Positions 1-8,942 are shown, counted from the first letter of the stretch. The stretch is DNA of 64,000 nt from a virus (IMGVR_UViG_3300010400_000005:1-64000); one strand, 5' to 3'. A program made the numbers and translations. The notes: generated by a model from the letters alone, not told the origin.

Positions 1-1
1 C

Positions 2-136
2 GGGCAAACTACTTTGGGGATTATAGAGTGTGGAAAATGTGAAGGATTAGCAGGAAACTTAGCTAGTTATACGAAAACTGATAATAGTAAATCAGAAACA
101 AGAATTAGAAATGGTGAAAAAGCAGTGAGAATTTAA
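2..136 (+). CDS. C-terminal end of a cut-off gene (possibly terminase large subunit)
   Basis: An open frame enters from the left edge and stops at TAA 134-136, two bases before the next ATG. The last 44 residues include a CxxC pair (ECGKCEG) and a basic tail ending in KAVRI. The position directly upstream of a zinc-ribbon protein and the portal is where a terminase large subunit often lies, so a terminase C-terminus is the natural guess. No nuclease or ATPase motif lies in the visible part, so the identity is inference only. Confidence 0.55.
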   Translation, partial: GQTTLGIIECGKCEGLAGNLASYTKTDNSKSETRIRNGEKAVRI

Positions 137-138
137 TT

Positions 139-693
139 ATGCCAATTTATGAATTTGAATGTACTAATGAAGATTGTAAATATATTCAAGAAGAAATACT
201 GCCACTTAGAGATGCAGATATAAAAACTGCAACTTGTAACAAGTGCCAATGCAGATCTGAAAAAATTCCATCCAAAACAAATTGGCCTTCTCATGGAAAG
301 CCTACAGTCATATTTAAAAATCCAAGAACAGGTGAAACAGAAGTTGCACTTTTTGAAGGACAAAAAGCTCCTAAAGGATTTATAAAAGAAGAATTAAAAA
401 CTCCATACGAACGAAGTAGATTTGAAAAAGAAGAAACTCAGAAACAAAGAATAGAAGATGAATATAAAACAGAAGAAAGAAAATTTGCTGTTGATTATGC
501 ACGAAAACAGCGCCACGATGATTTAAAAGCTAAAATGTCTTCTATTACTTCAAAAGCAGATAATCCTACTGTAGCTGAGGATTTATTGAAAAAAGCTATG
601 GAGAGAACTAGAAATAAGAAGGTTCCTGCTAAGAGAAGTGAGATGAGGTTAGATGTGAATCATCAAAATAAGAGTAATTTAGATAAAGGATAA
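139..693 (+). CDS. FmdB-type zinc-ribbon protein
   Basis: 184 residues. The N-terminus (MPIYEFEC) with cysteines at 8, 13, 33 and 36 is the typical opening of FmdB-like zinc ribbons, which are small metal-binding modules of uncertain role. Residues from about 85 onward are highly charged, rich in Lys, Glu and Arg, and probably form a long helix or coiled coil. It starts two bases after the previous stop, and its stop is two bases before the next start, so it belongs to the packaging/portal operon. A role in packaging or head assembly is inferred from position only. Confidence 0.7.
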   Translation: MPIYEFECTNEDCKYIQEEILPLRDADIKTATCNKCQCRSEKIPSKTNWPSHGKPTVIFKNPRTGETEVALFEGQKAPKGFIKEELKTPYERSRFEKEETQKQRIEDEYKTEERKFAVDYARKQRHDDLKAKMSSITSKADNPTVAEDLLKKAMERTRNKKVPAKRSEMRLDVNHQNKSNLDKG

Positions 694-695
694 GA

Positions 696-959
696 ATGGA
701 AAATTCTAAGCCAAAGCTTGTTAAAATAAGCGAGAAAGCACAAAATTCGTGCGCTTGGTCGCCATCTGATGCTTTAGAGGATGCTTTAAAAGATATAAGT
801 GAGAAGAATAGAGATCCTTCTGATAGTTTAGTAATACTATTAGATCGTAGAGATGGAAAATATAAAATAAACTGGTATATAGCAGGAATGTCAATTAGTG
901 AAGTTATTGCACTACTAGAAATTTCTAAACAAGAATTCTTTAAAGAGATGGGTTTCTAA
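696..959 (+). CDS. small hypothetical protein before portal
   Basis: 87 residues, not recognised. The start follows an AAAGGATAAGA ribosome-binding stretch and the stop TAA abuts the portal ATG. The middle (LVILLDRRDGKYKINWYIAGM) looks like a beta-hairpin, followed by a C-terminal helix. Its tight packing upstream of the portal gene suggests co-translation and a packaging- or portal-related job. Confidence 0.65.
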   Translation: MENSKPKLVKISEKAQNSCAWSPSDALEDALKDISEKNRDPSDSLVILLDRRDGKYKINWYIAGMSISEVIALLEISKQEFFKEMGF

Positions 960-3125
960 ATGACTAATAAATATACTGAAGCATATGCTCCCCCTTGCAT
1001 TGTTAATTCTGCTGGCGATTTTCATAGTTTAAATAGTTCAAAATACCATGATGAACTACTAGAATATATTCAAGTAGGACTTAACAATGAGAAAACATTT
1101 CTAAGATCTTGTCGCGCATTTCGCCATGCTGAAACTGGAATGTCTGTTTTATACGGCGATGATTTTAAGAAAGAATTCAAAGGTCCATCTAATTTAAGAA
1201 TTCATAAAACTCGCAGGCAAACTAGAGAAGCAATAGCAAATCAATCTGATATTCGCCAAAACTGGCAAATTCGCACTACAAAACCAGATGATAAATTATG
1301 TCAAGATCAAGCAGATGATTTAAACGCTCTAGGTAAAGATTGGTGGAGTAGACTATTTGTAGATAGAGTAGTAAAAGGTGCTCAGCAATACGCGGGTGGT
1401 CATGGAACTGGTTATGTATTTCTGTGGCCAGATAGAGATCCATTAACTGATGAAATAGAAATAATGCCAACTTTTCTAGATTATAAATCAGTTTTAGTTG
1501 GTCATATTCCTCCTGATAACGATATACAAAAGGCATATAGATTAGATATAATTGTAGAAATGCCCTTGCCATTAGCGCATGAGAAATTTCCAGATCATAT
1601 TGGAATAATTCAGGCAGATACGGAAATTCCGTCTAGAATGGCGAGAAATTATGAAAGTAATAAGAAAGTATATAAAGGATTATTTGATTGGTTTCGTAGA
1701 AAGAAACAAGGAAATTCTGAAGTAACTTCTCCTTTTCCATGTGCGCGAATTTACTATACTTTTATCAAAGATAATACAGTTAATGAAACTGGTAATACAA
1801 TCTGCATGGGTGAACATGGAAGTCATTGGTATTACGAAGTACCCTCTTTCGTAGATAACGAAGGAAATATTAATAAAGTAGGAACTGGAGTTTTTGAAAA
1901 TGAACAAGAAGTAATGCGCAATTTCAATAGAAGAGATTGCAGATTATTTCCAAATGGTAGATTAATTATTTCTTGCACAAATGGAGTTATATATGATGGC
2001 CCACCACAATGGGGGGATGGGACATTTCCAGTTGCTCAATTCTATTTTGATAAAGTTGCTGGCGAATTCCTCGCATTTCCGGTAGCAATGGATTCTATAC
2101 CTATTGAGAATTCTGCTAATAATATATTTCAAGCAATGGAAGATTCTGTTGTTGGTAAGATTAATCCGCCTATTGGTATTGATTCTTCTATTCCACAAGA
2201 TATTGCACAAGTTATAAAATCATTAGGATTAAGAGGATTGATTGGGAAAGGATTTCAATATTCAGTTGCACATTTACAAAAGGCAATTATTCCTTTAGTA
2301 GATCACAATTATTTCAACATAGGCGCTGAAGCTTTTAAAGTTCTTGAGTTATTGCAAGCAATGCAAGATTATGTAATGGGAACTCAAGACTGGGCTAGTG
2401 CTGCGCAATTAAAGCAAACTCCATCCGATGAAACACAAGAAGCTTTATTGCGCAAATTAGGAGTTTTATCTACGGATCAAGCAAGAGAGCAAGAAAAATC
2501 ATTTATGATGCTTGGTCGAATCTGGCTATCTTTTGCTGATCAGGTTTATACTTTGAAGAAAAGGTTACAAATTCTAGGGCCAACTGCAATTAAGCCAGAA
2601 TATGTAGATTTTAATCCAAATAAATTTGAACAAGTTTATAAGGATGATCCGCGCCCATCTTGGATTATTCGTAGAGAGCATATGAAGAATTTTTCAGTGT
2701 ATGTTTCTCCAAATTCAGTGCAAGAGCGTCAAGCTACACAGAATAAATTAGCTGCACTTCAGTTGGCAAAAATGGGCAATTCTGCTATTACTGATAGAAT
2801 GATGTATGATTTGATTATTGGTGACGATCAATTTACTAAAAGAAGAGATGAATATTTTGAAGAACAACTGACTAAGGCCAAACATGCAGCTTCCATTCAG
2901 GCAGAAGTTCAGAAAATTATGCAAGCTGCTGGAGTTGGTGCAAATGGTAAAGATAATGCAACTGGAGTAAATAATCCAATTATACAACAAGTAGCTGAAG
3001 CATTAGCAGCTAGATTTGATTCTTCACAATCACAAGTTGGGCGACCGCCAACATTTTCTGCGCCTCCACACTTAGAACAAAAAATGAGGGATGGAATTCC
3101 AGATGTTATATTAGCAAGTTCATAA
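960..3125 (+). CDS. portal protein
   Basis: 721 residues, in the size range of podovirus portal proteins. The portal is the dodecameric ring at one head vertex through which DNA is packaged and ejected. Support comes from length, from position before the scaffold and capsid genes, and from composition: a mixed alpha/beta N-terminal half, aromatic-rich wing segments around residues 270-370, a long helical stretch about 440-520, and a Gln/Ala-rich C-terminal helix (about 610-690) resembling a barrel or crown segment. No short diagnostic motif exists for this family, so the call rests on overall character and context. Confidence 0.82.
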   Translation: MTNKYTEAYAPPCIVNSAGDFHSLNSSKYHDELLEYIQVGLNNEKTFLRSCRAFRHAETGMSVLYGDDFKKEFKGPSNLRIHKTRRQTREAIANQSDIRQNWQIRTTKPDDKLCQDQADDLNALGKDWWSRLFVDRVVKGAQQYAGGHGTGYVFLWPDRDPLTDEIEIMPTFLDYKSVLVGHIPPDNDIQKAYRLDIIVEMPLPLAHEKFPDHIGIIQADTEIPSRMARNYESNKKVYKGLFDWFRRKKQGNSEVTSPFPCARIYYTFIKDNTVNETGNTICMGEHGSHWYYEVPSFVDNEGNINKVGTGVFENEQEVMRNFNRRDCRLFPNGRLIISCTNGVIYDGPPQWGDGTFPVAQFYFDKVAGEFLAFPVAMDSIPIENSANNIFQAMEDSVVGKINPPIGIDSSIPQDIAQVIKSLGLRGLIGKGFQYSVAHLQKAIIPLVDHNYFNIGAEAFKVLELLQAMQDYVMGTQDWASAAQLKQTPSDETQEALLRKLGVLSTDQAREQEKSFMMLGRIWLSFADQVYTLKKRLQILGPTAIKPEYVDFNPNKFEQVYKDDPRPSWIIRREHMKNFSVYVSPNSVQERQATQNKLAALQLAKMGNSAITDRMMYDLIIGDDQFTKRRDEYFEEQLTKAKHAASIQAEVQKIMQAAGVGANGKDNATGVNNPIIQQVAEALAARFDSSQSQVGRPPTFSAPPHLEQKMRDGIPDVILASS

Positions 3126-3129
3126 TCTT

Positions 3130-3513
3130 ATGATGTGCAAAAAATGCTATGCTACTCTAAGAGATCAAGTTCTTCACTTAGCTAATATTGGTTATTTTAG
3201 AGTTGTTAAAGCTGTAAGGATTATAAAAGATAAGCCTAGAAGAAAGAAACTATTATCAAGGAGTGATCTTTGGCGGCTTACTAGAAACAGTAGACTAAGA
3301 AACGATGATAGACATTTAAGGCATGTTGACATTAGCTTTCCTATTATAATTGGACGAACTGATAAAAGATTATTTATATTAGATGGAAATCATAGAGCAT
3401 CTTATTGCTATTATAATAAACTGAAATGTTATGCTTATTATTTGACAGAGTTTGAAACTGGCCAAGTATTCTCATCAAAACCTCCTGCTTGGAAGAAATT
3501 TGTAGCAAACTAA
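3130..3513 (+). CDS. ParB/sulfiredoxin-fold protein
   Basis: 127 residues, with ATG codons at 3130 and 3133. Residues 69-105 (SFPIIIG, then FILDGNHRASYCYYN, then KLKCYAYYL) match the ParB/sulfiredoxin-like fold, in which a DGxHR motif (here DGNHR, 85-89) lies in the nucleotide-binding loop. The N-terminus has a CxxC and a basic stretch (RRKK). Phages often carry such proteins near terminase and portal genes, where they may bind or nick DNA or act as regulators. The ATP/CTP-binding role is family knowledge; the role here is unknown. Confidence 0.6.
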   Translation: MMCKKCYATLRDQVLHLANIGYFRVVKAVRIIKDKPRRKKLLSRSDLWRLTRNSRLRNDDRHLRHVDISFPIIIGRTDKRLFILDGNHRASYCYYNKLKCYAYYLTEFETGQVFSSKPPAWKKFVAN

Positions 3514-3543
3514 TCCTCACATAATTTCTAATTAAAATTAAAC

Positions 3544-3572
3544 TTGACAAGCTAGAAATAACTTGCTAATGT
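3544..3572 (+). promoter_or_regulatory. sigma70-like promoter with extended -10
   Basis: TTGACA at 3544-3549, a 17-base spacer, then TAATGT at 3567-3572 preceded by TG plus one base (extended -10). It lies in the 137-base gap before the 104-residue gene and reads toward it. The 12-mer TTATGGTCTAGT at 3601-3612 in the leader recurs behind the promoter at 24692. Confidence 0.7.
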
Positions 3573-3650
3573 CGAAATGTGCAGAGAATCTAGATCTGTA
3601 TTATGGTCTAGTATTCTCATTTATCTATTTTTTCCTTAAGGAAAGAAAAA

Positions 3651-3965
3651 ATGTCAACTCCACAAGGAATCTTAGGAAGTGCATTAGGTGCTCCAACTTC
3701 TTCTCCCAATATTTATAACCAAGTTTCATCAATGGGAATGAGGAATGATGAAACAGCTAATCCTTCTCAAGAACAACCTCAGATGGAAAGTTTAGTAGAA
3801 AAGGCAACTAAAAGATTTGGAGCTATTTTCAATTCTGTGACTGATTTATTTGAATCATATCCCGGTTCGGATAAAGAAGCACAAATTGTAAAAGATGCAC
3901 TTGCAAATTGGTTTAGAGCTGCCTCTAGCAAAATAAATGAAAGTGGCGGAACCTCTACATACTAG
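3651..3965 (+). CDS. small head-region protein in its own transcription unit
   Basis: 104 residues, not recognised. The N-terminus is rich in Gly, Ser, Pro and Asn and looks flexible; residues about 45-98 are predicted helical (VEKATKRFGAIFNSVTDLF). A strong promoter precedes it and a terminator hairpin overlaps its end, so it seems to be made in amounts independent of its neighbours. The ATG follows TAAGGAAAGAAAAA. A head assembly or minor capsid role is inferred from position between portal and scaffold genes. Confidence 0.65.
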   Translation: MSTPQGILGSALGAPTSSPNIYNQVSSMGMRNDETANPSQEQPQMESLVEKATKRFGAIFNSVTDLFESYPGSDKEAQIVKDALANWFRAASSKINESGGTSTY

Positions 3966-3995
3966 CTATATGAAGAGACAAGCCGCCACTTTTCT
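3940..3995 (+). terminator. rho-independent terminator overlapping a gene end
   Basis: AAAGTGGCGG (3940-3949) pairs perfectly with CCGCCACTTT (3983-3992), followed by further T-rich sequence (TTCTACTTT). An inner CTCT/AGAG pairing closes part of the loop. The left arm is inside the last codons of the 104-residue gene. Confidence 0.7.
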
Positions 3996-4055
3996 ACTTT
4001 GAACTTTTTCTCTCAGGCTTTTATTAATTAGCTAAAATAAAAGAAAGAGTAAAAA

Positions 4056-5093
4056 ATGCCAATTAGTGATAATACTCGTAATGTTCTAAATGAAATGATG
4101 AAATCTGGGGTTGATCCAGCAATCTTAGCGGGACTTGAAAGAGAACTAGACGCAAAATCAGCAGCAGATAAAGCTATAAACGATGGAGTTTTAGCGCAAG
4201 CTTCTTTTAATAATTATAAGAGTAGAAAAGAACAGGAAATTACAGACCTTAGAACTAATCTAACAAAGATGGCATCATTGCAAGGTGCAGTAAATAATCT
4301 TGATGGAGACGTTCAAGCAGAAGCGCAAAGACAGATTTTAGCGCTTAAAGAAGTATTTAAAGCACAAGGATATGATTTAGCAGAAGTAGATGCAGAAGTT
4401 AACAAACTTCTAACTGATCCTTCTGCGCTTAATACTCTTAATACTTCTAAAGAACCTATTATTAATAAGGAGAAAGAAATGCCAAATCAAAATACTCCAT
4501 CAAATAGTAATTTTGTAGATTCTAAAACTTTTGCAGATGTAATGCAAACTGGATTGACAAATGTAGCAGTTGGCGGAATTCATGTTCAAGCTGATATGGT
4601 TCGAGCTTTGCGGGAAGCTGATAGACTTGGAATTGAATTAAGTGATGAGCAATTAAATAATTTAGGAAATATAGTAATAAGTGGCGCTGAAAAAGGTAAG
4701 AAACCATTTGAAGCAATTGCAGAAACTCTAAAATTTGATGAAGTTCGCCAAACTAAGGCGAAAGAAAGTTTAGACGCACAACTCCTAGCTGCCGAAGAAA
4801 GAGGTAGAAGAGAAGCGTTGAAAGAAAGAGGAGTTACAATTGGTGCAAGAGATAAAAAATTGAATCCACACCCTATCTTTGATCGACAAAGAATTGAAGG
4901 TAAAGTTGATTCAAGAATTGAAAAAATAGAGGATCTTCCTAAGAATGAAATGGGAATTCCTGAATATTATAGATTGCGCCGATTTGATCGAGAAACGCGC
5001 CGAACAGAACATTCTGCTAATGCTGCTGAAAGATATAATGAAGTATCTCAGCAATATGATAATGAAGGAATGTTCATAGGTAATCGGCAATAA
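4056..5093 (+). CDS. putative scaffolding protein
   Basis: 345 residues, predicted almost wholly helical and highly charged, with Ala/Lys/Glu/Gln-rich segments (about 30-120) typical of coiled coils and a basic C-terminus (RRFDRETRR). It lies directly before the major capsid gene, the usual place of a scaffold protein, which templates head assembly and is removed before packaging. An internal in-frame ATG near 4480 follows AAGGAGAAAGAA, a strong Shine-Dalgarno sequence, so a shorter C-terminal product (about residues 142-345) may also be made, as known for nested scaffolds. No protease motif is seen. Confidence 0.68.
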   Translation: MPISDNTRNVLNEMMKSGVDPAILAGLERELDAKSAADKAINDGVLAQASFNNYKSRKEQEITDLRTNLTKMASLQGAVNNLDGDVQAEAQRQILALKEVFKAQGYDLAEVDAEVNKLLTDPSALNTLNTSKEPIINKEKEMPNQNTPSNSNFVDSKTFADVMQTGLTNVAVGGIHVQADMVRALREADRLGIELSDEQLNNLGNIVISGAEKGKKPFEAIAETLKFDEVRQTKAKESLDAQLLAAEERGRREALKERGVTIGARDKKLNPHPIFDRQRIEGKVDSRIEKIEDLPKNEMGIPEYYRLRRFDRETRRTEHSANAAERYNEVSQQYDNEGMFIGNRQ

Positions 5094-5128
5094 TAATTAA
5101 TCCTTAAGAGCTTCTTTGGAGTTATTAT

Positions 5129-6244
5129 ATGAACGCTAATAATCCTGTAAATATAGTAGCAAGGCATGAAATCTGGCCTGATCTAATTGACGATTTTTGG
5201 TTTACTGAAGATCCATTTCTAGCGCGAATGCGCGAAAGAATTTATCCATTTACTGGAGGAACCTTCACTAAATCAATTTTTCGTTTTCGTCCTCTAACAA
5301 CTTCGCATTATCGTCCCGGTGCAACTTTTACAATTAGTAAACCGCAAACATTGGGTGAATCTGTATTCGATATGAAATATATCGAAGTTCCTATTTGCGA
5401 ATACAAAGAAGAGTTGCAAGTAGTAGCAAAAGGTCCAGAAGCTGTATTTTCTCTTTTAGATGAAGATATGGAAAATGGACTTTCTTCATTAAGCGATGCA
5501 GTTTCTATTGCAGCTTGGGGCGCTGGACAAGTTGATGAAAGTTTACCTAATGGATTTGCAGAAATGATGGGGCATCCAACTTTACCAAGTTGGGATGGAG
5601 TTGTTTATCCTACTTACGGAGGATCAGATAGAACAGCTTATGCTCGTGGGCAAATTTCTGGTAATGTTTATTGGGTAGGCAATCAAGATGGAACTAAAGG
5701 GCCAATTGATTTTGTTAACTTAGATAAAGCATTTAAGTTGGGAAAACATGGGCCAGATTCACCTGATCTAATTTTAGTAAATAAATCAGGACACTCTTAT
5801 TTATACAATAAGCTAGAACCAGCTTATAGATATACACAAGATGTTCGTGATCCTTTTTGGGGTGGTGATGGATTTAAATTCCACAATGCAATAGTTGTGG
5901 AATCTGAACATATGCCAAGCTTTGAAAATGGTCTTACTGATGATGAAAATTTTGGTAATGGCAATTACAAAACTGCCGCATTTACGAACCCGGTAACTAC
6001 TGCTCTAAATAATTTTCCAGTTGTAGGAAATGCTGCAACTCTAGATCCGGGTGAAGTTATTTTCATTGTTAATACAAATAGAATCGTGATGCGACTATCA
6101 GATGATCCAGAATTTGCGTTTGGATTTACTGGTTTTCAAAAAGCATTCGATTCTAATAAAGTAGTTGGCTTTATTCAAGCTGGCTATAACTTTGAAGGAA
6201 TTGGTTCACGCTATCATGTACAAGTATTAGGTATGGGTAGCTAA
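5129..6244 (+). CDS. major capsid protein
   Basis: 371 residues. Length, position after the scaffold gene and composition support a HK97-fold capsid protein: an N-terminal arm, a long helix around residues 90-120 (EYKEELQVVAKGPEAVFSLL), and a C-terminal beta-rich part containing VIFIVNTNRIVMRL near 310-325. It is followed by a 163-base gap with a strong nested stem structure. No cleavage site is evident. The family assignment is by context and overall character, because capsid proteins share little sequence. Confidence 0.8.
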   Translation: MNANNPVNIVARHEIWPDLIDDFWFTEDPFLARMRERIYPFTGGTFTKSIFRFRPLTTSHYRPGATFTISKPQTLGESVFDMKYIEVPICEYKEELQVVAKGPEAVFSLLDEDMENGLSSLSDAVSIAAWGAGQVDESLPNGFAEMMGHPTLPSWDGVVYPTYGGSDRTAYARGQISGNVYWVGNQDGTKGPIDFVNLDKAFKLGKHGPDSPDLILVNKSGHSYLYNKLEPAYRYTQDVRDPFWGGDGFKFHNAIVVESEHMPSFENGLTDDENFGNGNYKTAAFTNPVTTALNNFPVVGNAATLDPGEVIFIVNTNRIVMRLSDDPEFAFGFTGFQKAFDSNKVVGFIQAGYNFEGIGSRYHVQVLGMGS

Positions 6245-6250
6245 TTTTAT

Positions 6251-6342
6251 GGGGCGCTGTTCCCTCCTGTCTTTATAATTTTTGTTCTAAAATCGGGGCT
6301 GAATGAGAATTATAGAGTCGAGTAAAATCAAAATAGCGCCTC
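6251..6342 (+). promoter_or_regulatory. nested RNA stem structure after the capsid gene
   Basis: The outer stem is GGGGCGCTGTT (6251-6261) with AATAGCGCCTC (6332-6342), all 11 positions pairing if two G-U wobbles are allowed. Inside it CTTTATAATT (6271-6280) pairs with AATTATAGAG (6308-6317) over 10 positions with one G-U. It begins 7 bases after the capsid stop and lies in a gap without a gene. No T-run follows, so it is not a classical terminator; it could slow or process transcripts or protect the capsid mRNA 3' end. Confidence 0.55.
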
Positions 6343-6407
6343 TCCAACTTTCTGGTTCTCCCAAATTTGCCTCCTTCTTTTAATTTATTTGATTTAAGGA
6401 GAAAGAA

Positions 6408-6695
6408 ATGAAAAAATCAGAATATGAAGATAAGAAAGCAAAAGCCAAAAAGAATGCAATGAATCCCTCTGCTATTCAGACTGAAGCTGAGAAATTAGTA
6501 GAAAATTTGGGAGTAGAAGGAACTAAAGAAAGAGTTGAGCGGGATATGACAGTTTTAATTACTGTTCGTGAAACTCTTAAAGTAGTTCATAATGAGCTAA
6601 AAGACTTAGCTACAGAAAAGGGAAATATAGAGCTTATGAAGAAACTTGATTTAGCTGGTCAACAACTAGAATCAATAACTGGAGAAGTTCTTTAA
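6408..6695 (+). CDS. small coiled-coil protein
   Basis: 95 residues, highly charged and predicted helical throughout, with a heptad-like pattern. The ATG follows a good AAGGAGAAAGAA site. It is not recognised. Position between the capsid gene and the decoration-like gene suggests a head accessory role. Confidence 0.62.
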   Translation: MKKSEYEDKKAKAKKNAMNPSAIQTEAEKLVENLGVEGTKERVERDMTVLITVRETLKVVHNELKDLATEKGNIELMKKLDLAGQQLESITGEVL

Positions 6696-6716
6696 TTCTA
6701 TGAAATAAACAATTTT

Positions 6717-6768
6717 CTTAGCCATGAATAAGTGATCAATAAGTATGCTACATCATGGGACTTCTAAG
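6717..6768 (+). promoter_or_regulatory. leader hairpin
   Basis: CTTAGCCATGA (6717-6727) pairs with TCATGG (6753-6758) and, after a 5-base bulge, with CTAAG (6764-6768). It lies in the 102-base gap before the gene at 6798. No T-run follows. Likely a transcript structure of unknown role. Confidence 0.35.
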
Positions 6769-6797
6769 GAATTACTTAGAGTGAAAGGGAGAAAATC

Positions 6798-7454
6798 ATG
6801 GATTTAGTTGAATATCTTGGAACTAAAAAACTCAACGAATTAATTATTGAGAATCCATATAATTCTAGTGGCGTACTAGATATTGCTGCTGGAAAACATA
6901 ATCAGAGAGGTTTAGGATTTCTTGGTCAGGAGTTTAGGCTCTCTGAAAAACAAGGACTTAAACAGAGCAATACAACTGTAGGTACGATTTATTCGTGCGT
7001 AGTAAAAATGGTTAGAGTGCAACCTGATTTTGGAACTGTTGCTCTAACTGATATAGTTGTAGGTCGTCCACTATTTTGGAATGATACTAAGAAGTTCTTT
7101 GTAACTCCGCTTGCAACTGCAACTGCGCGATTAGCAGGAATTTCTCTAGTGACAATGACTTCTGCTAATGCTAAGGGCGATTTAATTCCAATTGTAGTTC
7201 ATGGTGATGTTGGAATTAAAATGGCTGCTGCTATTACAAAAGCAACAGTAGCTATTAATGATCCAATTGTTCTTTCAATTGCTTCTAGTTTAGCAACAGT
7301 GGATGTTCTAGCAGATGCAACTGGTTGGACTAATGTTCAATTGGCATTAAGAGTTGGTAAAATGTTAACAGCAATTGGCACTGGCGGAGATGGTACTGTT
7401 GTTAAATGCTATCTAGACAATGCTGATAGAATCTATAATGATGGTGTAATGTAG
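6798..7454 (+). CDS. putative head decoration protein
   Basis: 218 residues, beta-rich and Ala/Val/Thr-rich. The segment about 70-140 (a turn containing PLFWNDTKKFFVTP, then LAGISL, then IPIVVHGDVGI) resembles small phage surface proteins of the DUF2190/decoration type, which coat the capsid. It follows the capsid gene by one small gene. The start has an AAAGGGAGAAAATC site. The call is moderate: the pattern is recognisable but not diagnostic. Confidence 0.5.
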   Translation: MDLVEYLGTKKLNELIIENPYNSSGVLDIAAGKHNQRGLGFLGQEFRLSEKQGLKQSNTTVGTIYSCVVKMVRVQPDFGTVALTDIVVGRPLFWNDTKKFFVTPLATATARLAGISLVTMTSANAKGDLIPIVVHGDVGIKMAAAITKATVAINDPIVLSIASSLATVDVLADATGWTNVQLALRVGKMLTAIGTGGDGTVVKCYLDNADRIYNDGVM

Positions 7455-7487
7455 TCATAAAATTCTAAAGAAAGGAGATTATTATTT

Positions 7488-7826
7488 ATGGCTACACCTT
7501 GTACACTCAATAGATATTTAAATGGTTATCCACAAGTAAATGGAAACCACAAAAAGAATGCTGCTGTGCTAAATGGTCCAACTGATTATGATGCAGGGGG
7601 AGTTACAATTCCAAGTATTGCTCATGTTGTTAATTTACATGAAATACATGTATTTTCTCGTTCTCTGCTTTATAATGTATATGCAGTAGTTAATACTAGC
7701 AATCCAGTTTTTAAAAGTTCAGATGTTAAAGTTTTCTTCATAGACGTAGCAACTGGACTTCAACCTGCTGATAATACTGATTTATCAGCAATTAAAATTG
7801 GACTAGTATTAGAAGGAACTAATTAA
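7488..7826 (+). CDS. hypothetical head-region protein
   Basis: 112 residues, beta-rich, not recognised. The start follows AAAGGAGATTATTATT. It sits between the decoration-like gene and a connector gene, so it is probably a virion component. Length and beta content would also fit a small surface or decoration protein. Confidence 0.6.
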   Translation: MATPCTLNRYLNGYPQVNGNHKKNAAVLNGPTDYDAGGVTIPSIAHVVNLHEIHVFSRSLLYNVYAVVNTSNPVFKSSDVKVFFIDVATGLQPADNTDLSAIKIGLVLEGTN

Positions 7827-7859
7827 TTTTCAAGTACATAGCTGGATGGGGGAGGCAAT

Positions 7860-8942
7860 ATGTCTTTAACTTTTGCTGATTTAAAAGCGAAGTTGGCAGG
7901 AGCTTTGGATATTCTTCCTCCAGCTATGTTAGGAGATTTAGTAAATGAAGCTCTTTCTGATATCTATAAATCTAATGAGTGGGGATTTTTAACTAAGAAA
8001 GATATAATTAGAACTCCAGCGCTTATTAATACTGGAACAGCAAGTGTTACTAAATATAGTGAAATTGTTACTTTAGATAGTGTAGCTTCAGCAGTAATTG
8101 TTGCTCTTAATGAAAATGATGTTCCTTTAATAGAGCGACAATTTAGAAATGCTTCAGCTTCCGCAAATACGGGCAATTCTTTCTCATATAATATAATTGC
8201 TTTTGATACTACAGATGAAACCGCAGTAACTCTTACATTAGATCAACCTTATTGGGATGAAACTAATACTGCGCTTAGTTATCAAATTGTAAAACAGTTC
8301 TATAATCCTCCCTTTATTACAAACACAAGCGATGATGAAGTAATTGATTTTAAGTTTTGGAAGTATTTCATAAATTTAAAGTTGAATAGAAGATTAATTC
8401 TAACTACAACTTTAAATGTATTAAATAATTTCGATCCTTCGCGGCGCTATCTTGACGATCCTCGACATGTGATTCCTAATCCTCCCTCTTCTGACGAAGA
8501 TTTTCCAAAGTTTGAATTATATCCAGTTCCGAAGTTTGAGAGAATTTATCAAGTTATCTATCAGAGAAAAGGGTTTAGATTAGTTAAAGAGAAAGATGTA
8601 ATTCCACAATCTTTAGATCCAGAATTAATAAGAATTCGCGCAGAATATTGTGGATATAAATGGGCGCTTGCTAATATACATAAGTATCCTGAATTAAAAG
8701 GAAGTTCTGGAAGATTTCAGAATCTCATGGCGCTTTGCATGAACCCCAATGATGAAGGTGCTTATCCTAAATTATTAGCAAGGCAAATTAAATTAGATGA
8801 AGAAAACTATCCAAAAGCCTATTTCGGCGATTACATGAGAATGCCTTACTTTGATTCTTATATAGGAAATTGGCCTTATTTAAACGAATATGAAGGAAGT
8901 GGATTTAATTCACTTTCTAATGTTGTAATTATAGATTTTTAG
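7860..8942 (+). CDS. head-tail connector (adaptor-like) protein
   Basis: 360 residues. The N-terminus (LTFADLKAKLAGALDI, then GDLVNEALSDIYKSNEWGFL) is the helical opening seen in many podovirus adaptor or tail tubular A-like proteins that dock on the portal. The C-terminal half contains an ordered helical region (PELIRIRAEYCGYKWALANIH) followed by an aromatic-rich tail. The start is preceded by GGGGGAGGCAAT. A second protein of similar build lies at 18421. Confidence 0.6.
   Translation: MSLTFADLKAKLAGALDILPPAMLGDLVNEALSDIYKSNEWGFLTKKDIIRTPALINTGTASVTKYSEIVTLDSVASAVIVALNENDVPLIERQFRNASASANTGNSFSYNIIAFDTTDETAVTLTLDQPYWDETNTALSYQIVKQFYNPPFITNTSDDEVIDFKFWKYFINLKLNRRLILTTTLNVLNNFDPSRRYLDDPRHVIPNPPSSDEDFPKFELYPVPKFERIYQVIYQRKGFRLVKEKDVIPQSLDPELIRIRAEYCGYKWALANIHKYPELKGSSGRFQNLMALCMNPNDEGAYPKLLARQIKLDEENYPKAYFGDYMRMPYFDSYIGNWPYLNEYEGSGFNSLSNVVIIDF

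Noticed and set aside
1276-1572. Minus-strand open frame inside the portal gene (also frames at 1680, 1962, 2748)
   Set aside because: They lie fully inside a well-supported gene on the other strand, have composition of complemented coding sequence and lack ribosome sites.
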